A program made the translations under genes and the position numbers. 64,000 bases of DNA from Sternotherus odoratus (lineage: Eukaryota; Chordata; Testudines; Kinosternidae), in assembly GCA_032164245.1 (NCBI GenBank), contig JAVMKO010000002.1:178938920-179002919 (forward strand), given 5' to 3'. Shown here in pieces: positions 24,572 through 34,107 of this stretch (positions within the stretch are counted from its first letter, which is position 1; each line of letters starts with the position of its first letter). A model generated the notes under the pieces. It did not search any database. It saw nothing but the letters and a program-made list of their open reading frames with translations, and was not told the DNA's origin.

Positions 24572-24953
24572 CTGACATACTTGTTCATCTGTGGGCGAGT
24601 GTGGGCAAAGAAAGTTTGAAAGTTATGAGACAGATACATTCAAGGTTAGGAGGCAGATGCAGTCTCGGACGGTACACAATGGGAGTACTATGCCATTTGC
24701 AACCTCAGTATTCAGAGGCCTGATATGATTTCTGTACAAGGTCATGTTCTACACCTAAAAGTGACTGACTAGCTCACAGAAAAGTCAGAGCATCTCAGAC
24801 ACATATGCGTGCCTCAGCCCAAGACAGCTTCTGAAATCACCGTGCAGCCGGCCATGGTAAGTTAAAAGTGGTGCTTGCATACTGTAGAGTAACCCCACCC
24901 CGTTCCCCCCACCGCGTGGCTGGCTCCCACTGAAACCGCAAACTGCAAAGCAA

Positions 24954-25559
24954 ATGCCAAAAAATCTCTCGCTAAGGGCTAAGGTCTTTTTGGGGCTCTT
25001 CAGACCGCGTGCAGACTGCTCAAATTCCCTGCTAGCTACCGCTACGGGCTGGGGGGGGGGGGGTTGGGTGCACGTTGGATCTGAAGCGGAAGCAACCGCG
25101 TGCAGACTGCTCAGATTCCCTGCTACCTACCGCCACGGGCTGGGGGGGGGGGTGGTCAGCGTTCGTGGGGGGGGGTGCGGTTGGTCGGTCCTCAGCAGAA
25201 AAGAGTACTTTGCAGCTGGGACTCTTTATCTCCCTACTAATTGCAGTCCGTATCTCAAACAGGCAACCCTGAATGACATCACTTTGCTGAGAATTTCTCG
25301 GAGAGATAGGGAGCGCATGCTCCTTGACTCCATGCAAAGTCCTGGTCCATACGCCGCAATGCTAGCCTGCTCAATGATACCAGACAACTTACTACTTTCG
25401 TGGCGTGGGTTGGTGTCCTATCACGGGGGACCACATAAGGCGGCTCTCCCCAGAAATCTTCTGCGCTGGATTCATCGCTACCTCCTGGATAGCTTCCTTG
25501 AAATGTCCGCGGAGGATTTATGGTCAATCCCGGAGTATATTGACAAACTCTTTGAGTAG
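24954..25559 (+). CDS. Third open frame of the Harbinger element, function unknown
   Basis: A 201-codon frame on plus, lying antisense within the intron of the Myb-like gene. The first half (24954-25260) overlaps a GC-rich duplicated segment and is probably not protein. The last 98 codons (from 25263, just after a possible acceptor cag at 25260-25262) look like a compact helical domain: LNDITLLRISRRDRERMLL, SPGPYAAMLACSMIPDNLLL, WRGLVSYHGG, NLLRWIHRYLLDSFLEMSAE, ending IPEYIDKLFE. I recall similar decayed sequence inside other turtle Harbinger copies, but know no named domain. It could be an alternative 3' exon or a separate gene. Confidence 0.5.
   Translation: MPKNLSLRAKVFLGLFRPRADCSNSLLATATGWGGGGWVHVGSEAEATACRLLRFPATYRHGLGGGVVSVRGGGCGWSVLSRKEYFAAGTLYLPTNCSPYLKQATLNDITLLRISRRDRERMLLDSMQSPGPYAAMLACSMIPDNLLLSWRGLVSYHGGPHKAALPRNLLRWIHRYLLDSFLEMSAEDLWSIPEYIDKLFE
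25005..25165. repeat. Two-copy GC-rich duplication with poly(G)
   Basis: Two adjoining units share cgcgtgcagactgctcaRat, then tccctgctaSctaccgcYac, and end in a G run of 10 or more. They are about 90-105 bp each, inside the Harbinger element. Confidence 0.8.
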
Positions 25560-25618
25560 AAATTGACCAGCAATGAAAGCACGCTAAGTCCTTAGGGCAA
25601 GTTACTCATTAATAAATG

Positions 25619-26039
25619 AGATCCAAACTGCAAAGAGAGACTGCAGAGCTTCAATTCATTTGCAAATTCAGCTCACACACTTTGGGATTGAACCGGGATC
25701 TACAATGGTTGGCTCATTACAGACATTGTTTCTCATCTCTCCATGTCCACACACCCCATTCAAATGCTAGACGAATAATCCACACTCCCTGATCGGAGAT
25801 AACAAGCTGGCTCAGCTTAATTGGACTAACCTTTTCACCTCCCCCCTGGCTCTTACCTACTTTTCTATAACTGCCTGTTTGTGAACAATTGAACACTTCT
25901 ACTGCCTGCATCCGACGAAGTGGGTATTAGCCCACGAAAGCTCATGCTTCAAAACTTTATAGTTAGTCTTTAAGGTGCCACAGGACTTTGTTAACTCTGC
26001 TATTCCAGACTAACACGGCTACCACCCTGATTCTTGACA
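25619..26039 (+). mobile_element. Penelope-like element 3' end inserted in the Harbinger intron
   Basis: A 421-bp, 5'-truncated copy ending in agactaacacggctacc. An exact 13-bp duplication, TCATTAATAAATG, flanks it (25606-25618 and 26040-26052). Its upstream part encodes, in decayed form, the C-terminal end of the GIY-YIG protein also seen at 55543-56247. It sits in the intron of the Myb-like gene, so it postdates the Harbinger copy. Confidence 0.9.
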
Positions 26040-26104
26040 TCATTAATAAATGCTTCCTTTACAAAATCACGCGTCATGTAATCACTTAAAAAAGAAACAC
26101 TTAC

Positions 26105-26750
26105 CCCCCTGGGAGGCTTGGGAGGGTACTGGATCCAGGGTGACAAACAGCTCCTGGCTCTCTGGGAACACGGGTTCTCCACTGCAGCTGGGCTCCTGCT
26201 GCTCCGTGAGATTTTCCTCTTCTTCATGGTCGTCCTCCTCGGAATCAGTCTCCTCCCTGACGATTATCCCATCGGTGGAGTCCATGTAGACCGGCGCGAT
26301 GGTGGTGGGGGCACCCCCCATTATCGCATTTAGTTCATTGTAGAACCTGCATGTCCGTGGCGCGCCCCCTGATCGTCCGTTTGCCTCCTTGGCTTTCTGG
26401 AACGATTGCCGCAGCTCCTTAATTTTCACGCGGCACTGTGTGGTGTCCCTGTTGTGGCCCCTTTCTAGCATGGCCTTGGAGACTCTTCCATAGGTGTTGG
26501 CATTCCGTTTGTTGTTTCGTAGTTCCAACATCACGGATTCCTCTCCCCAGATAGCGATGAGATCCAGCACCTCACGAGTGGACCATGCTGGAGCTCTTCT
26601 CCTCTGGCTGGTCTCCAGGGTAGATGAGCTCTGCATGGAGTCTTGTGATGCTGAGCTCTGCATGGCGGCTAGTGCTGCTGATTGCTCTGAATGGCGACTG
26701 AGCAGTTCAGGTGAGCTGGCCACGCTGACCAAACAGGAAATGGCATTCAA
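26105..26750 (-). CDS. Harbinger Myb/SANT-like DNA-binding protein, first exon
   Basis: The minus-strand frame starts MNAISCLVSVASSPELL and runs open to a gtaagtg donor at 26104. Residues about 50-140 form a trihelix (Myb/SANT-like) domain: RAPAWSTREVLDLIAIWGEE, then YGRVSKAMLERGHNRDTTQC and KIKELRQSFQKAKEANGRSG. The three conserved Trp-like positions are partly replaced by other hydrophobics, as usual in this family. An acidic stretch follows (EETDSEEDDHEEEENL). Proteins of this type bind the ends of Harbinger elements and bring the transposase to DNA. The exon leaves in phase 2 after CAG-GGG-GG. Confidence 0.88.
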
Positions 26751-27084
26751 ATGTTCCCCGGTCTTATCTACCTGGCCAGAGCAGCGAGTTCAGAGTGCAG
26801 TGCAGAGCGGTCACAGTGGAGCAGTGAGGCAGTCCAGAGCGGTCAGAATGGAGCATTGTGGGACAGCCTCTGGAGGCTATTAATGTCGGGTTCCGTCTTC
26901 ACTAGCCCACAGTCGAGCTTGGAATGTCGAGATTAGCCTTATTTCTCTCGTCAGGCAGGAGTTCCAATTTCGATCTTGAGGGCCCTTTACATTGACGTTA
27001 ACAGCATGTATGTGAAGACAGGTACACGTTTAATTCGACCTAACGTCGTTAAAATCGAATTAACGTGGTAGTGAAGACAGGGCC

Positions 27085-28870
27085 TAGGAATTACAGCAAT
27101 ATTCAGGTTACTCCTGATCTCAAAGGACCAGTCACTTAGCCCATGTCAGGTGAGCTTTTGGTCTTGCACCAAAGACAATGACAACACTTGTAGCCAATTC
27201 TATAGTAAACTATATTAAGATTTTATAAATAGGAAAAGGAAATTTGTGTTATTACAAGCAAACAGATGCACAAATGAGTTAGTCCCAAATTTTTGAAAGG
27301 TAATATGGACTTCTATAACCAGCAAGCTGCATATGACCTTTAGGGCTAACCCACAGTAAGCAGCTGGGGATTTTTTACTTAATCTAAGAAACATCTGGTA
27401 GCCCCAGAATCCAAGTAACATAGAATCCTTAGTTCCTTTGGTTTCAGCTTTCTATACCTTTCCTTCCATGTGCTCTGAACTGCAAACTCAGCTAATGGGA
27501 GGAGCTCAGTTGCATGACTTATTTTCATGGGGAGGAGGGCAGAACAACAACAAGTTTATTGATTTTACGGGTAACAGAATCATCACTTTTCTGTTCTATC
27601 ATTTCTGAAGTTTTAAATAAAAATGTTATGAGCGAGAGCGAAAAATACCACAAGTGTTTTAAATGTTTGAAAATAATAATCTATTTTAAACCTCTAACGG
27701 AGGAGGGGGAGAGAGTATTTCCAGGACAAGTTTCCTAGGTCCAGGTGGTTATTATAAATGTTCAAAAAGTAGCTTTCTCAGACTCCAGGTATTATGCATC
27801 TCTGAAGAATGTGCACTAATTTTTTGAAGGGAAAAATAAACTTAACAATGGGGGTCTAATGAGAAAAATAATTTTCTGAAAGCAACTGTGATCATTTTTG
27901 AAGTTATTAGATTAATAAGTACAGCCTTCGTCAAATGACATTTTCCATCTTAGGGAGGTTATTGACATTTTGATATGAGACACAGAGACCTTTAATGAGA
28001 TCTCAATCAAAGGTAATATTTAGATAATGATACATGAATTCACAAATGCTAGTCAAATAAAATGCTGTAGTCCATTTTGGCCTCTGGCTTATGGGAAACT
28101 GCACAGGTTACCAGATGAACAAGATCAGTGAATGTCTACTAATAACCTCTTGCTTTACTGGCTAATTATGTCTGGCTAATTGTATGAGATAATGTTTGAA
28201 GCTGTCTTACAATGTAACTTAATCCATCACCCAGACAATCCCACAGGAGAGAGATATACCACATCAGATATTAAAAATTGCTACTTGTGTTGAATGTACA
28301 GTATTTTCAATGTTTGATTCTATGGGTAGTGGTCCTGATGTTCCTTTCTCATGCAAAAGTGTGTTGGGAAACGAATGAATGTAGAAGCTAAGTCAGATCC
28401 TTGTCTATGACTCAAGTGCACAGAACACAGGGTAGTGGTAGGTACTTAAAGCTCACATTTGGAGTTACCTGATTTGCTGCTCTGTGCAGGTCAGTCCTCC
28501 TATTGCTATACTAGAGCAATGAGGGCTACTATTTCTTACAATAGATTGCAACGGCTAAAAAGGACCACAAATGCATTGGCCTTTTCCACACCTTCAACAA
28601 CAACTCAGAAAGGCAATTGATTCCCTTTTTCAACTCTACATTACCAGAAGATACTTATGCCGCAGTGATCCTCCCTGGGCTGCTTAAGCTTGTTTTAGGA
28701 CCAGATTTACATTGGGGAGGTAATACAAAATTTACTCACTGCTCTAGGGGACCTGCCCTCCTGGTGCCATGGGAACTCTTGAGCTGCATCATGGGTAAGG
28801 TAATAGAGTGGAAGGATTATGTGACAGTGGGAAACTGGTATTGATTCCTTATGTGTTTGGTTTTAGACAT
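27085..28870. other. Intronic stretch with no identified feature
   Basis: AT-rich sequence. Short open frames exist, but none has motifs or splice support. No repeat family was recognised. Confidence 0.5.
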
Positions 28871-28889
28871 TGTAGTGCTTGGGGGATTT

Positions 28890-29105
28890 TAAATAGTAAT
28901 TATACCTAGCCCTTACTCATCCCGTGGTCTCAAAGCACTTTACACAGGAGAGAAAGATCAGTATAACCATTTCACTGAGAGTTTAAGTGACTTTTCCAAG
29001 GTCATCTAGCAAGCCAGTGTAAGAGGTGGGAATAGAATCCAGGTCTTCTATGTCCTAGTAGACAATACTGGCTCCCCTTTCAAGGGATAGGGTTCTTCCA
29101 ATATT
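28890..29105 (-). mobile_element. MIR/L2-like ancient repeat
   Basis: Landmarks are ggtctcaaagcactttacac, then ttaagtgacttttccaaggt and catctagcaagccagtg, and a ggaatagaatccaggtcttc end. This order is characteristic of MIR-type amniote SINEs. It is diverged, with no duplications visible. The orientation call is tentative. Confidence 0.55.
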
Positions 29106-29109
29106 TGTA

Positions 29110-30506
29110 AAATGGAATTAATAAACTTTACCTTCCTTTGCGAAACACTTTGAAATCATTGAAATTAAAAGCTCTACATCAGAGCCAAATATTATGTGAT
29201 GGTGTTCTTGTGCCTTCTGTGCGTATGGACCTGCTGTACTAAGCATCTAATTAAAACCTTCCTTTCTTACCTCTGTGTGGGTTTTATCTTTTATATAGCT
29301 CTATAGTATATATCTTTGTAATTCCTCTTCTTTTCACCAGTCACACACCCCTGCCAAAGAAAAGGAAAAAAAAAAAAAACTACAACAGACACTTCTCACC
29401 AAGTGCCTCAAAAGAAGTTTGGGGTTTCTAGGCTAGGCCATTTTTGGGAGATGGTGAGAAGAAAATGTAATAAGTGAACTGTAGGTAAAATTTGAAAAAA
29501 AAATCCTAATTGGATTCTCAGCTTGTTTTTTTGATGGAGATGCTGAGTGCCTGTAATTTCCAATGATTTCAGGCAATTTAGATTTAGGTGCTAACTTTAG
29601 ACACCCAAATTTGAAAAGATTGTCCCTTAGCTTTAAAACTCCTTTTCTCACTTTTACTATACTTCTACGTAAAAATTCTGTGTGACATGGAACATTTCAG
29701 GGAGGTAATTTTCTTTTTTGTGGAAATTATGGATGAGGTTTTAAAACTAGGTTTACAGTGAGAAGTGAGATTAATTTGTACGCATGGAGCAGCAGTTTTA
29801 CTCCTGATGATTTTAACTATGGAGGACCAATTTTCAATGACGTGTTGATAACAGGGATAATAATTTGGCTAACAATTTGGAACCTGGTGAAAATGGTTGC
29901 ATAACAATAGCTACCTTACCTTGATTCATTTTGTAATTGATGAAATGTATGCACCTCATGCCTCTTGATTCAGAGTTACATTCATGCTACTAGTTATCTC
30001 TTTAAAAGAAAGAAAAATAAAAGCTTTCACTCATGAATAATAAAAATAAATCTTTCCCACTCCCACAGCAAGAGGTTATAAGTGCTGCCACCTGGCATCT
30101 TACTGAAACATCATAACAAGCATCTTTTCTCACAATATTTCAGTGAGATGGTACATGGGAAGAATTAGTAAATTTCCACTCTGAGAGCCAAATTAGAGGC
30201 TCATTCCTTTCGCAGGCAAAAATCAATGGGAGATTTGCCAGAGCAAGATTTAGAGGGTTGCTTTCTAAAATACAATTTATAACCCCCACCGCTTTTTTTT
30301 CTAACTGCTCCCTATCAGTGTTTGCTTTATTTTTGTTTGTTTAGGAAATCAATGGCTGCTCAAATGCACAGTTAATGAAACCTCTCCCCTTCTTATTCTG
30401 TCTGTTTCCCCATTCTGTCTACTCCTTCATTTGCTCATTCCCTCTATTCCTTCCTCTTCATTCATTTCATATCCTACATTCATTTTGACCTCATCTTCAC
30501 TACTCT
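29110..30506. other. Intronic stretch with no identified feature
   Basis: AT-rich, with an A run near 29368-29380. Nothing else that I can support. Confidence 0.5.
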
Positions 30507-30508
30507 CT

Positions 30509-30526
30509 CCCCCCCCCCCCCCCCCC
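30509..30526. repeat. Poly(C) tract
   Basis: Eighteen uninterrupted C residues following tactctct. Such tracts are unstable and hard to sequence. Confidence 0.95.
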
Positions 30527-30606
30527 GCCCACCGCTTTTTAGTTCTCTTTTGCTTAGTATTTCACATTGGGTTGGTCTATGCACAGAAGTTGTACCTATG
30601 TAACTG

Positions 30607-30876
30607 AGGGCATGGTTACACTTGAAACTTCAAAGCTCTGTCATGGGAATGCTCCCGCTGTAGCGCTTTGAAGTGTGAGTGTGGTCGCACGTGACCTGGT
30701 AATACAGCTCCACAAGGAGATTAGCTCCAAGCGCTGGGAGCGCGGCTCCCAGTGCTTAGAGTCTGTCCACGCTAGCGCTTTAAAGTGCTCAGACTTGCTG
30801 CACTCAGGAGTGTGATTTTTCACCCCCCTGAGCCAGCAAGTTAGAGCACTATAAAATGTCAGTGTAGCCAATCCCT
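30607..30876. mobile_element. MITE, about 270 bp
   Basis: Ends AGGGCATGGTTACACT and, on the complement, AGGGATTGGCTACACT match at 13 of 16 positions. Inside there are inverted copies of a gcgctttRaagtg motif (30662-30674 and 30775-30787), making it foldable. It has no coding capacity. The class (Harbinger- or hAT-type) is uncertain because the target duplication is not clear. Confidence 0.7.
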
Positions 30877-31599
30877 AAATCAATAATACATTGATTTAAC
30901 TAAATCAGGTCCACTGCTTCATATGGACACTCTGCTCAGTTTAAAAGTGATTAAAATAGTTTTTAACATAAACAAATTAAGCTAAATCAATTTTAGCCAC
31001 TCTTAAACCCCTTTCAGAGTGCCCACACAAGCAAGGTGTACTAATTTTATTTAAACCAATTTAGTTAAATTGGTGCAAGTTATATATGTAAACTACACTT
31101 GAAACTCCTTCTTTTTTTTAACTGCCCTATTCTTCCTCTCCATGTCTTACACAGTATCTCTCTCATTTTCACACTAATTCAGTGCCTTGTCCTTTGGACT
31201 TTGCTGCTTCTGGATTATACTCTGAAAGCTCCTTCTACGGTCCGTTTTTGTGTGGGTGAATTCTTATCTGCTTGTTATGATTGTTGATTCCAAATGGATA
31301 GAACTATGTTCAAATTTGCTATGAGTTAGCCATGGTGGCTGTATGGTAGGATTACAGGCACATTCAATTGGAGTTTAAGCAGCTTCTGTGGCTTGCTTAA
31401 AAAGTGTCCTATTAGATGGAATATGTAAAGCGGTGACTTCTGTTCATATCTTTACACAGCACTATTCTTTTGTCCCAGAATTGAAGTGCAAAGTGCATTT
31501 TTGGATAGTGATGCAATCATTAGTTAGTTAGTCTACACCCCAGCCTTCTCAAAACTAGCTGTGCTTGCTTATCGCCTATCAGTGGAAATCTTTGAGAGC

Positions 31600-31890
31600 C
31601 AATTCTCAGAGAATAAGAAAAGATTGCTTAACAAATAACTGATGTTATCCACCAAAGAAGTGACTGAAAAAGATTGGGGACCATGGTGGATGACCACCTG
31701 AATCTGGGCGCTCAGTCTGCTGCTGCTTTTAAGAAGGCTGATGTGATCCATGGATTTACAAATGGGAATATTGAGTAGTTGTTGGAATACTGAGGCCAGT
31801 TGTGGTGTCCACATTTCAAAAAGGATATTGAAAAATTGGAGATGGTTCAGAACAGAGCTACAGGAATGTTTCAAGGTCTGGCAAACTTAG
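31600..31890 (+). mobile_element. CR1-like LINE fragment
   Basis: Contains the order seen in the copy at 17980-18250: gtgactgaaaaagattRRgg, then a ttgtggtgtccacatttcaa equivalent and gagatggttcagaacagagc. It is a decayed piece of the RT C-terminal region. It ends where the GC-rich island begins. Confidence 0.75.
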
Positions 31891-31957
31891 GCTGACCATA
31901 TTTCCTTGAGACAAAAACGGGACATTGGGATGGCAAAAACGGGACGGGGTTGGGGGG

Positions 31958-32402
31958 TGGCTGCAGAACGTGGGCTGAGGGGTGCTGGGGGGGTGGTCGG
32001 GGGGCTCTAGGGGAGCTCTGGGGGGGCTCTAGGGCCCAGGGGGGTCTCACCAGATGAAGTCAGTGCAGTGGCTGCAGAACGTGGGGGGCTGGTCGGGGGG
32101 CTATAGGGGAGCTCTGGGGGGGCTCTAGGGCCCAGGGGGTCTCACCAGATGAAGTCGGTGCAGTGGCTGCAGAACGTGGGCTGAGGGGTGCTGGGGGGTG
32201 GTCGGGAGCTCTAGGGGGGCTCTGGGCGGTCTAGGGGGGCTCTAGGGCCCTGGGGGTCTTACCAGATGAAGTCAGTGCAGTGGCTGCAGAACATGGGCTG
32301 AGGGGCGCTGGGGGGGGGTTGGGGGACTCGGGGGGGGGGCTGGGGGGCTCTAGGGAGGTCTCACCAGATGAAGTTGGTGCAGTGGCTGCAGAACGTGGGC
32401 TG
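31958..32402 (-). repeat. GC-rich direct repeats carrying a protein kinase C exon 2
   Basis: The complement has four full copies and one partial of a 35-bp segment that codes [16 protein letters not shown] residues (zinc-binding C1 domain of conventional PKCs). Copies are at 32051-32085, 32146-32180, 32263-32297 and 32365-32399; the partial is at 31958-31973. Each full copy is followed by a gtgagac or gtaagac splice-donor-like sequence, and most are preceded by cag. The spacing is 95-117 bp, with G-rich filler. It reads as an exon with its splice sites multiplied in tandem. It is unlikely to be expressed here. Confidence 0.75.
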
Positions 32403-32532
32403 CTTTGAACAAGCGTGTGGTGACTTTGTGGCTCTTGACCACGTGGATCACCTTCTGGCGCAGCGCCCCCTTGCGGCAGAACAGCGGCTTGTCCAGGCAC
32501 TCCAGCTCGGTAGGCGAGGTGACCAGCGCCAT
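32403..32532 (-). pseudogene. PRKCG-like exon 1 fragment (protein kinase C N-terminus)
   Basis: The minus-strand frame from ATG at 32532 includes [20 protein letters not shown] followed by KVTTRLFK. This closely matches the pseudosubstrate region and the start of the first C1 domain of conventional protein kinase C; the wording [13 protein letters not shown] is that of PRKCG as I recall it. The first residues ([15 protein letters not shown]) do not match. It runs straight into an exon-2-like unit (32365-32399) with one extra base and no intron, so the frame shifts and the conserved PTFCSHC is lost. A true PKC gene would need many more exons; none are seen nearby. Confidence 0.8.
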
Positions 32533-32570
32533 GGCCCCACCTGGGCCCCCCAGGGCTGGGCGGGGGGTGA

Positions 32571-32670
32571 GGCAGAGGGGGGACGGGGGGGATGGATGGA
32601 GGAATAAGCAGAACAGAGATGGGGGGATGGGGGATGAAGAGGATGGAGGGAGAGAGAGAAGGGGGGATGT
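32571..32670. repeat. Purine minisatellite, left part
   Basis: Degenerate units of gatggaggRagagaggggg type. The same array resumes at 33738 on the other side of the solo LTR. Confidence 0.8.
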
Positions 32671-32675
32671 GGGAT

Positions 32676-33732
32676 TGTCACATTACTGGAATAATTTGGT
32701 ACCATTTAGATCATTGGGGTACCAAATATTATGTGAAGGGGGTCATAACAGGTATCTATTACCATATGTGTATATCTATTTTGGAACTGAAGTTATGGAT
32801 ATTGGTTAAAAGGTGCCTGTACTTCAAACTTAAGATTGGCCCCTGGGTGGAATCTCAGACAAGGGTGCTAACTCGAGCCCATTAAAGGGCAATCAACTGC
32901 ACAATGAACTTTGTCCACACCCGAGGAGAGGAGCCTCCCCAGGCATGGGACATGCCTGGGCAAAAACTGAATCATTGAGAGTCTGGTAATTGGACCATGT
33001 GGCTGTGAACCTTCGGTTTGCAACCAGACTCTGCATAAAGAGGAGGAGGGTCTTCGCCCACAGGAGGAAGTCTATAAAGCCTGGAAGAACGTCCTCCATT
33101 TTGTCTTCTACCTTCAGCCTGCAGCCTGTCTTGCTTCCAGCTCTGAATTGACTTTGGTACACAGGTGAACTCTGGACTAAGGTGCTGACCCATCCCTAAA
33201 TGGGATGCTTTCTAAAGACTTTGATTTAAACCTGCAGTTACTCTACCTTTGCTGCAAGCCTGAACCAAGATATTTGCCATTACTGCATGTAATTGATTTC
33301 TTTTAACCATTCCTAACCCTCACCTATACCTTTTTCCTTGCATAATAAACCTTTAGATTTTAGATTCTAAAGGATTAGCAACAGCGTGATTTGTGGGAAG
33401 ATCTGATTTGTAAATTGACCTGGGTCTGGGGCCTGATTCTTTGGAATTGGGGAGAACCGTTTTCTTTGTTTGGGGTATTGGTTTACATAACCATTGATCC
33501 CCAGGACAGGTGGCTGGTGGTGGTGAAACTGGGAAGCTGGAGTGCCTTAAGGGGATTGCTTGTGTGGCTTGTGGTTAGCCAGTGGGGCGAAACCAAAGTC
33601 TTTTCTGTTTGGCTGGTTTGGTTTACCTTAGTGTGAAGAAACCCCAGCTTTGGGCTGTAGTTGCCCCTTTGGAAGCAATCTGTCCTGATCTGACACTCAC
33701 AGTTGGATCCCACCAGGAACAGCACCGTCACA
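32676..33732 (+). mobile_element. Solo LTR with exact 5-bp target duplication
   Basis: A 1,057-bp unit from TGTCACATTACTGG to CACCGTCACA, with GGGAT at 32671-32675 and 33733-33737. It holds promoter-like tataaagcctgg (33072-33083) and a poly(A) signal (aataaacc, about 33345), in the order U3-R-U5. It has inserted into a purine minisatellite, whose units continue on both sides. The poly(A)-proximal text resembles the LTR piece at 35185-35365, so both may belong to related Gypsy-type families. Confidence 0.85.
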
Positions 33733-33737
33733 GGGAT

Positions 33738-34085
33738 GAAGAGAATGGAGGGTACGGAGGGAGAGAAGGCCCGGAAGGTGAGAAGGGAGAGGGTGGATGG
33801 ATGAGAGAAGAGATGGGGGTAGGGAGCAGGGGGGGATGGAGGAGGCAAGGGACAGTGAGAAGGAGGGATGGAGAGAAGGGAGATGGAAGAGGAGGCAGTG
33901 GACAGAGGGAGAGAGAGAAGGGAGGAAGGGAGGGATGGAGGGAAGGGAGGGATGGAGAGAAGGGAGGAAGGGGGGGATGGAGGAAAGGGAGGGATGGAGA
34001 AGGGGGATGGAGAGAAGGGAGGAAGGGAGGGATGGAGAGAAGGAGGGAAGAAGGAGGAATAGAGAGAAGAGGAGGCAGCGGGTGG
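33738..34085 (+). repeat. Purine-rich minisatellite (GGGAGGGATGGAGAGAA units)
   Basis: About 350 bp that is almost all purine on plus, built from degenerate 15-24 bp units such as gggagggatggagagaag. The long Ser/Pro-rich or Arg/Glu/Gly-rich frames across it are products of the repeat and not genes. Confidence 0.92.
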
Positions 34086-34107
34086 CGGGCTGAAGCCGAC
34101 GGCGGAC

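Larger units (their letters stand above)
22051..27084 (+). mobile_element. Autonomous-type PIF/Harbinger DNA transposon (5.0 kb)
   Basis: Terminal inverted repeats: GGGTATGTCTTCACTAC (22051-22067) against GGCCCTGTCTTCACTAC on the complement of 27068-27084, 14 of 17 identical. Similarity continues inside as ttcgat-rich text. Flanking 3-mers are TAA (22048-22050) and TAG (27085-27087), close to the usual TWA duplication. Contents: a transposase gene on plus, a two-exon Myb/SANT-like gene on minus, and a third open frame. Subterminal repeats of the type gcactRtgggtaggcat (22275-22360) may be protein-binding sites. A Penelope end is nested at 25619-26039. The intact transposase frame suggests a relatively young copy. 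Confidence 0.93.

Noticed and set aside
23736..24575. A 279-aa plus-strand frame after the transposase
   Set aside because: It is the mirror of the Myb-like partner's second exon, whose minus-strand frame has the clear coiled coil and basic cluster. The plus-strand version has no recognisable motif.
28617..28844. Possible extra exon (75-aa frame)
   Set aside because: It has no matching splice sites in phase with DGKB, no recognised domain and an ordinary length for chance frames.
32403..32532. A functional second PRKCG gene
   Set aside because: Only pieces of the first two exons exist, the frame breaks at their junction, and no later exons follow.
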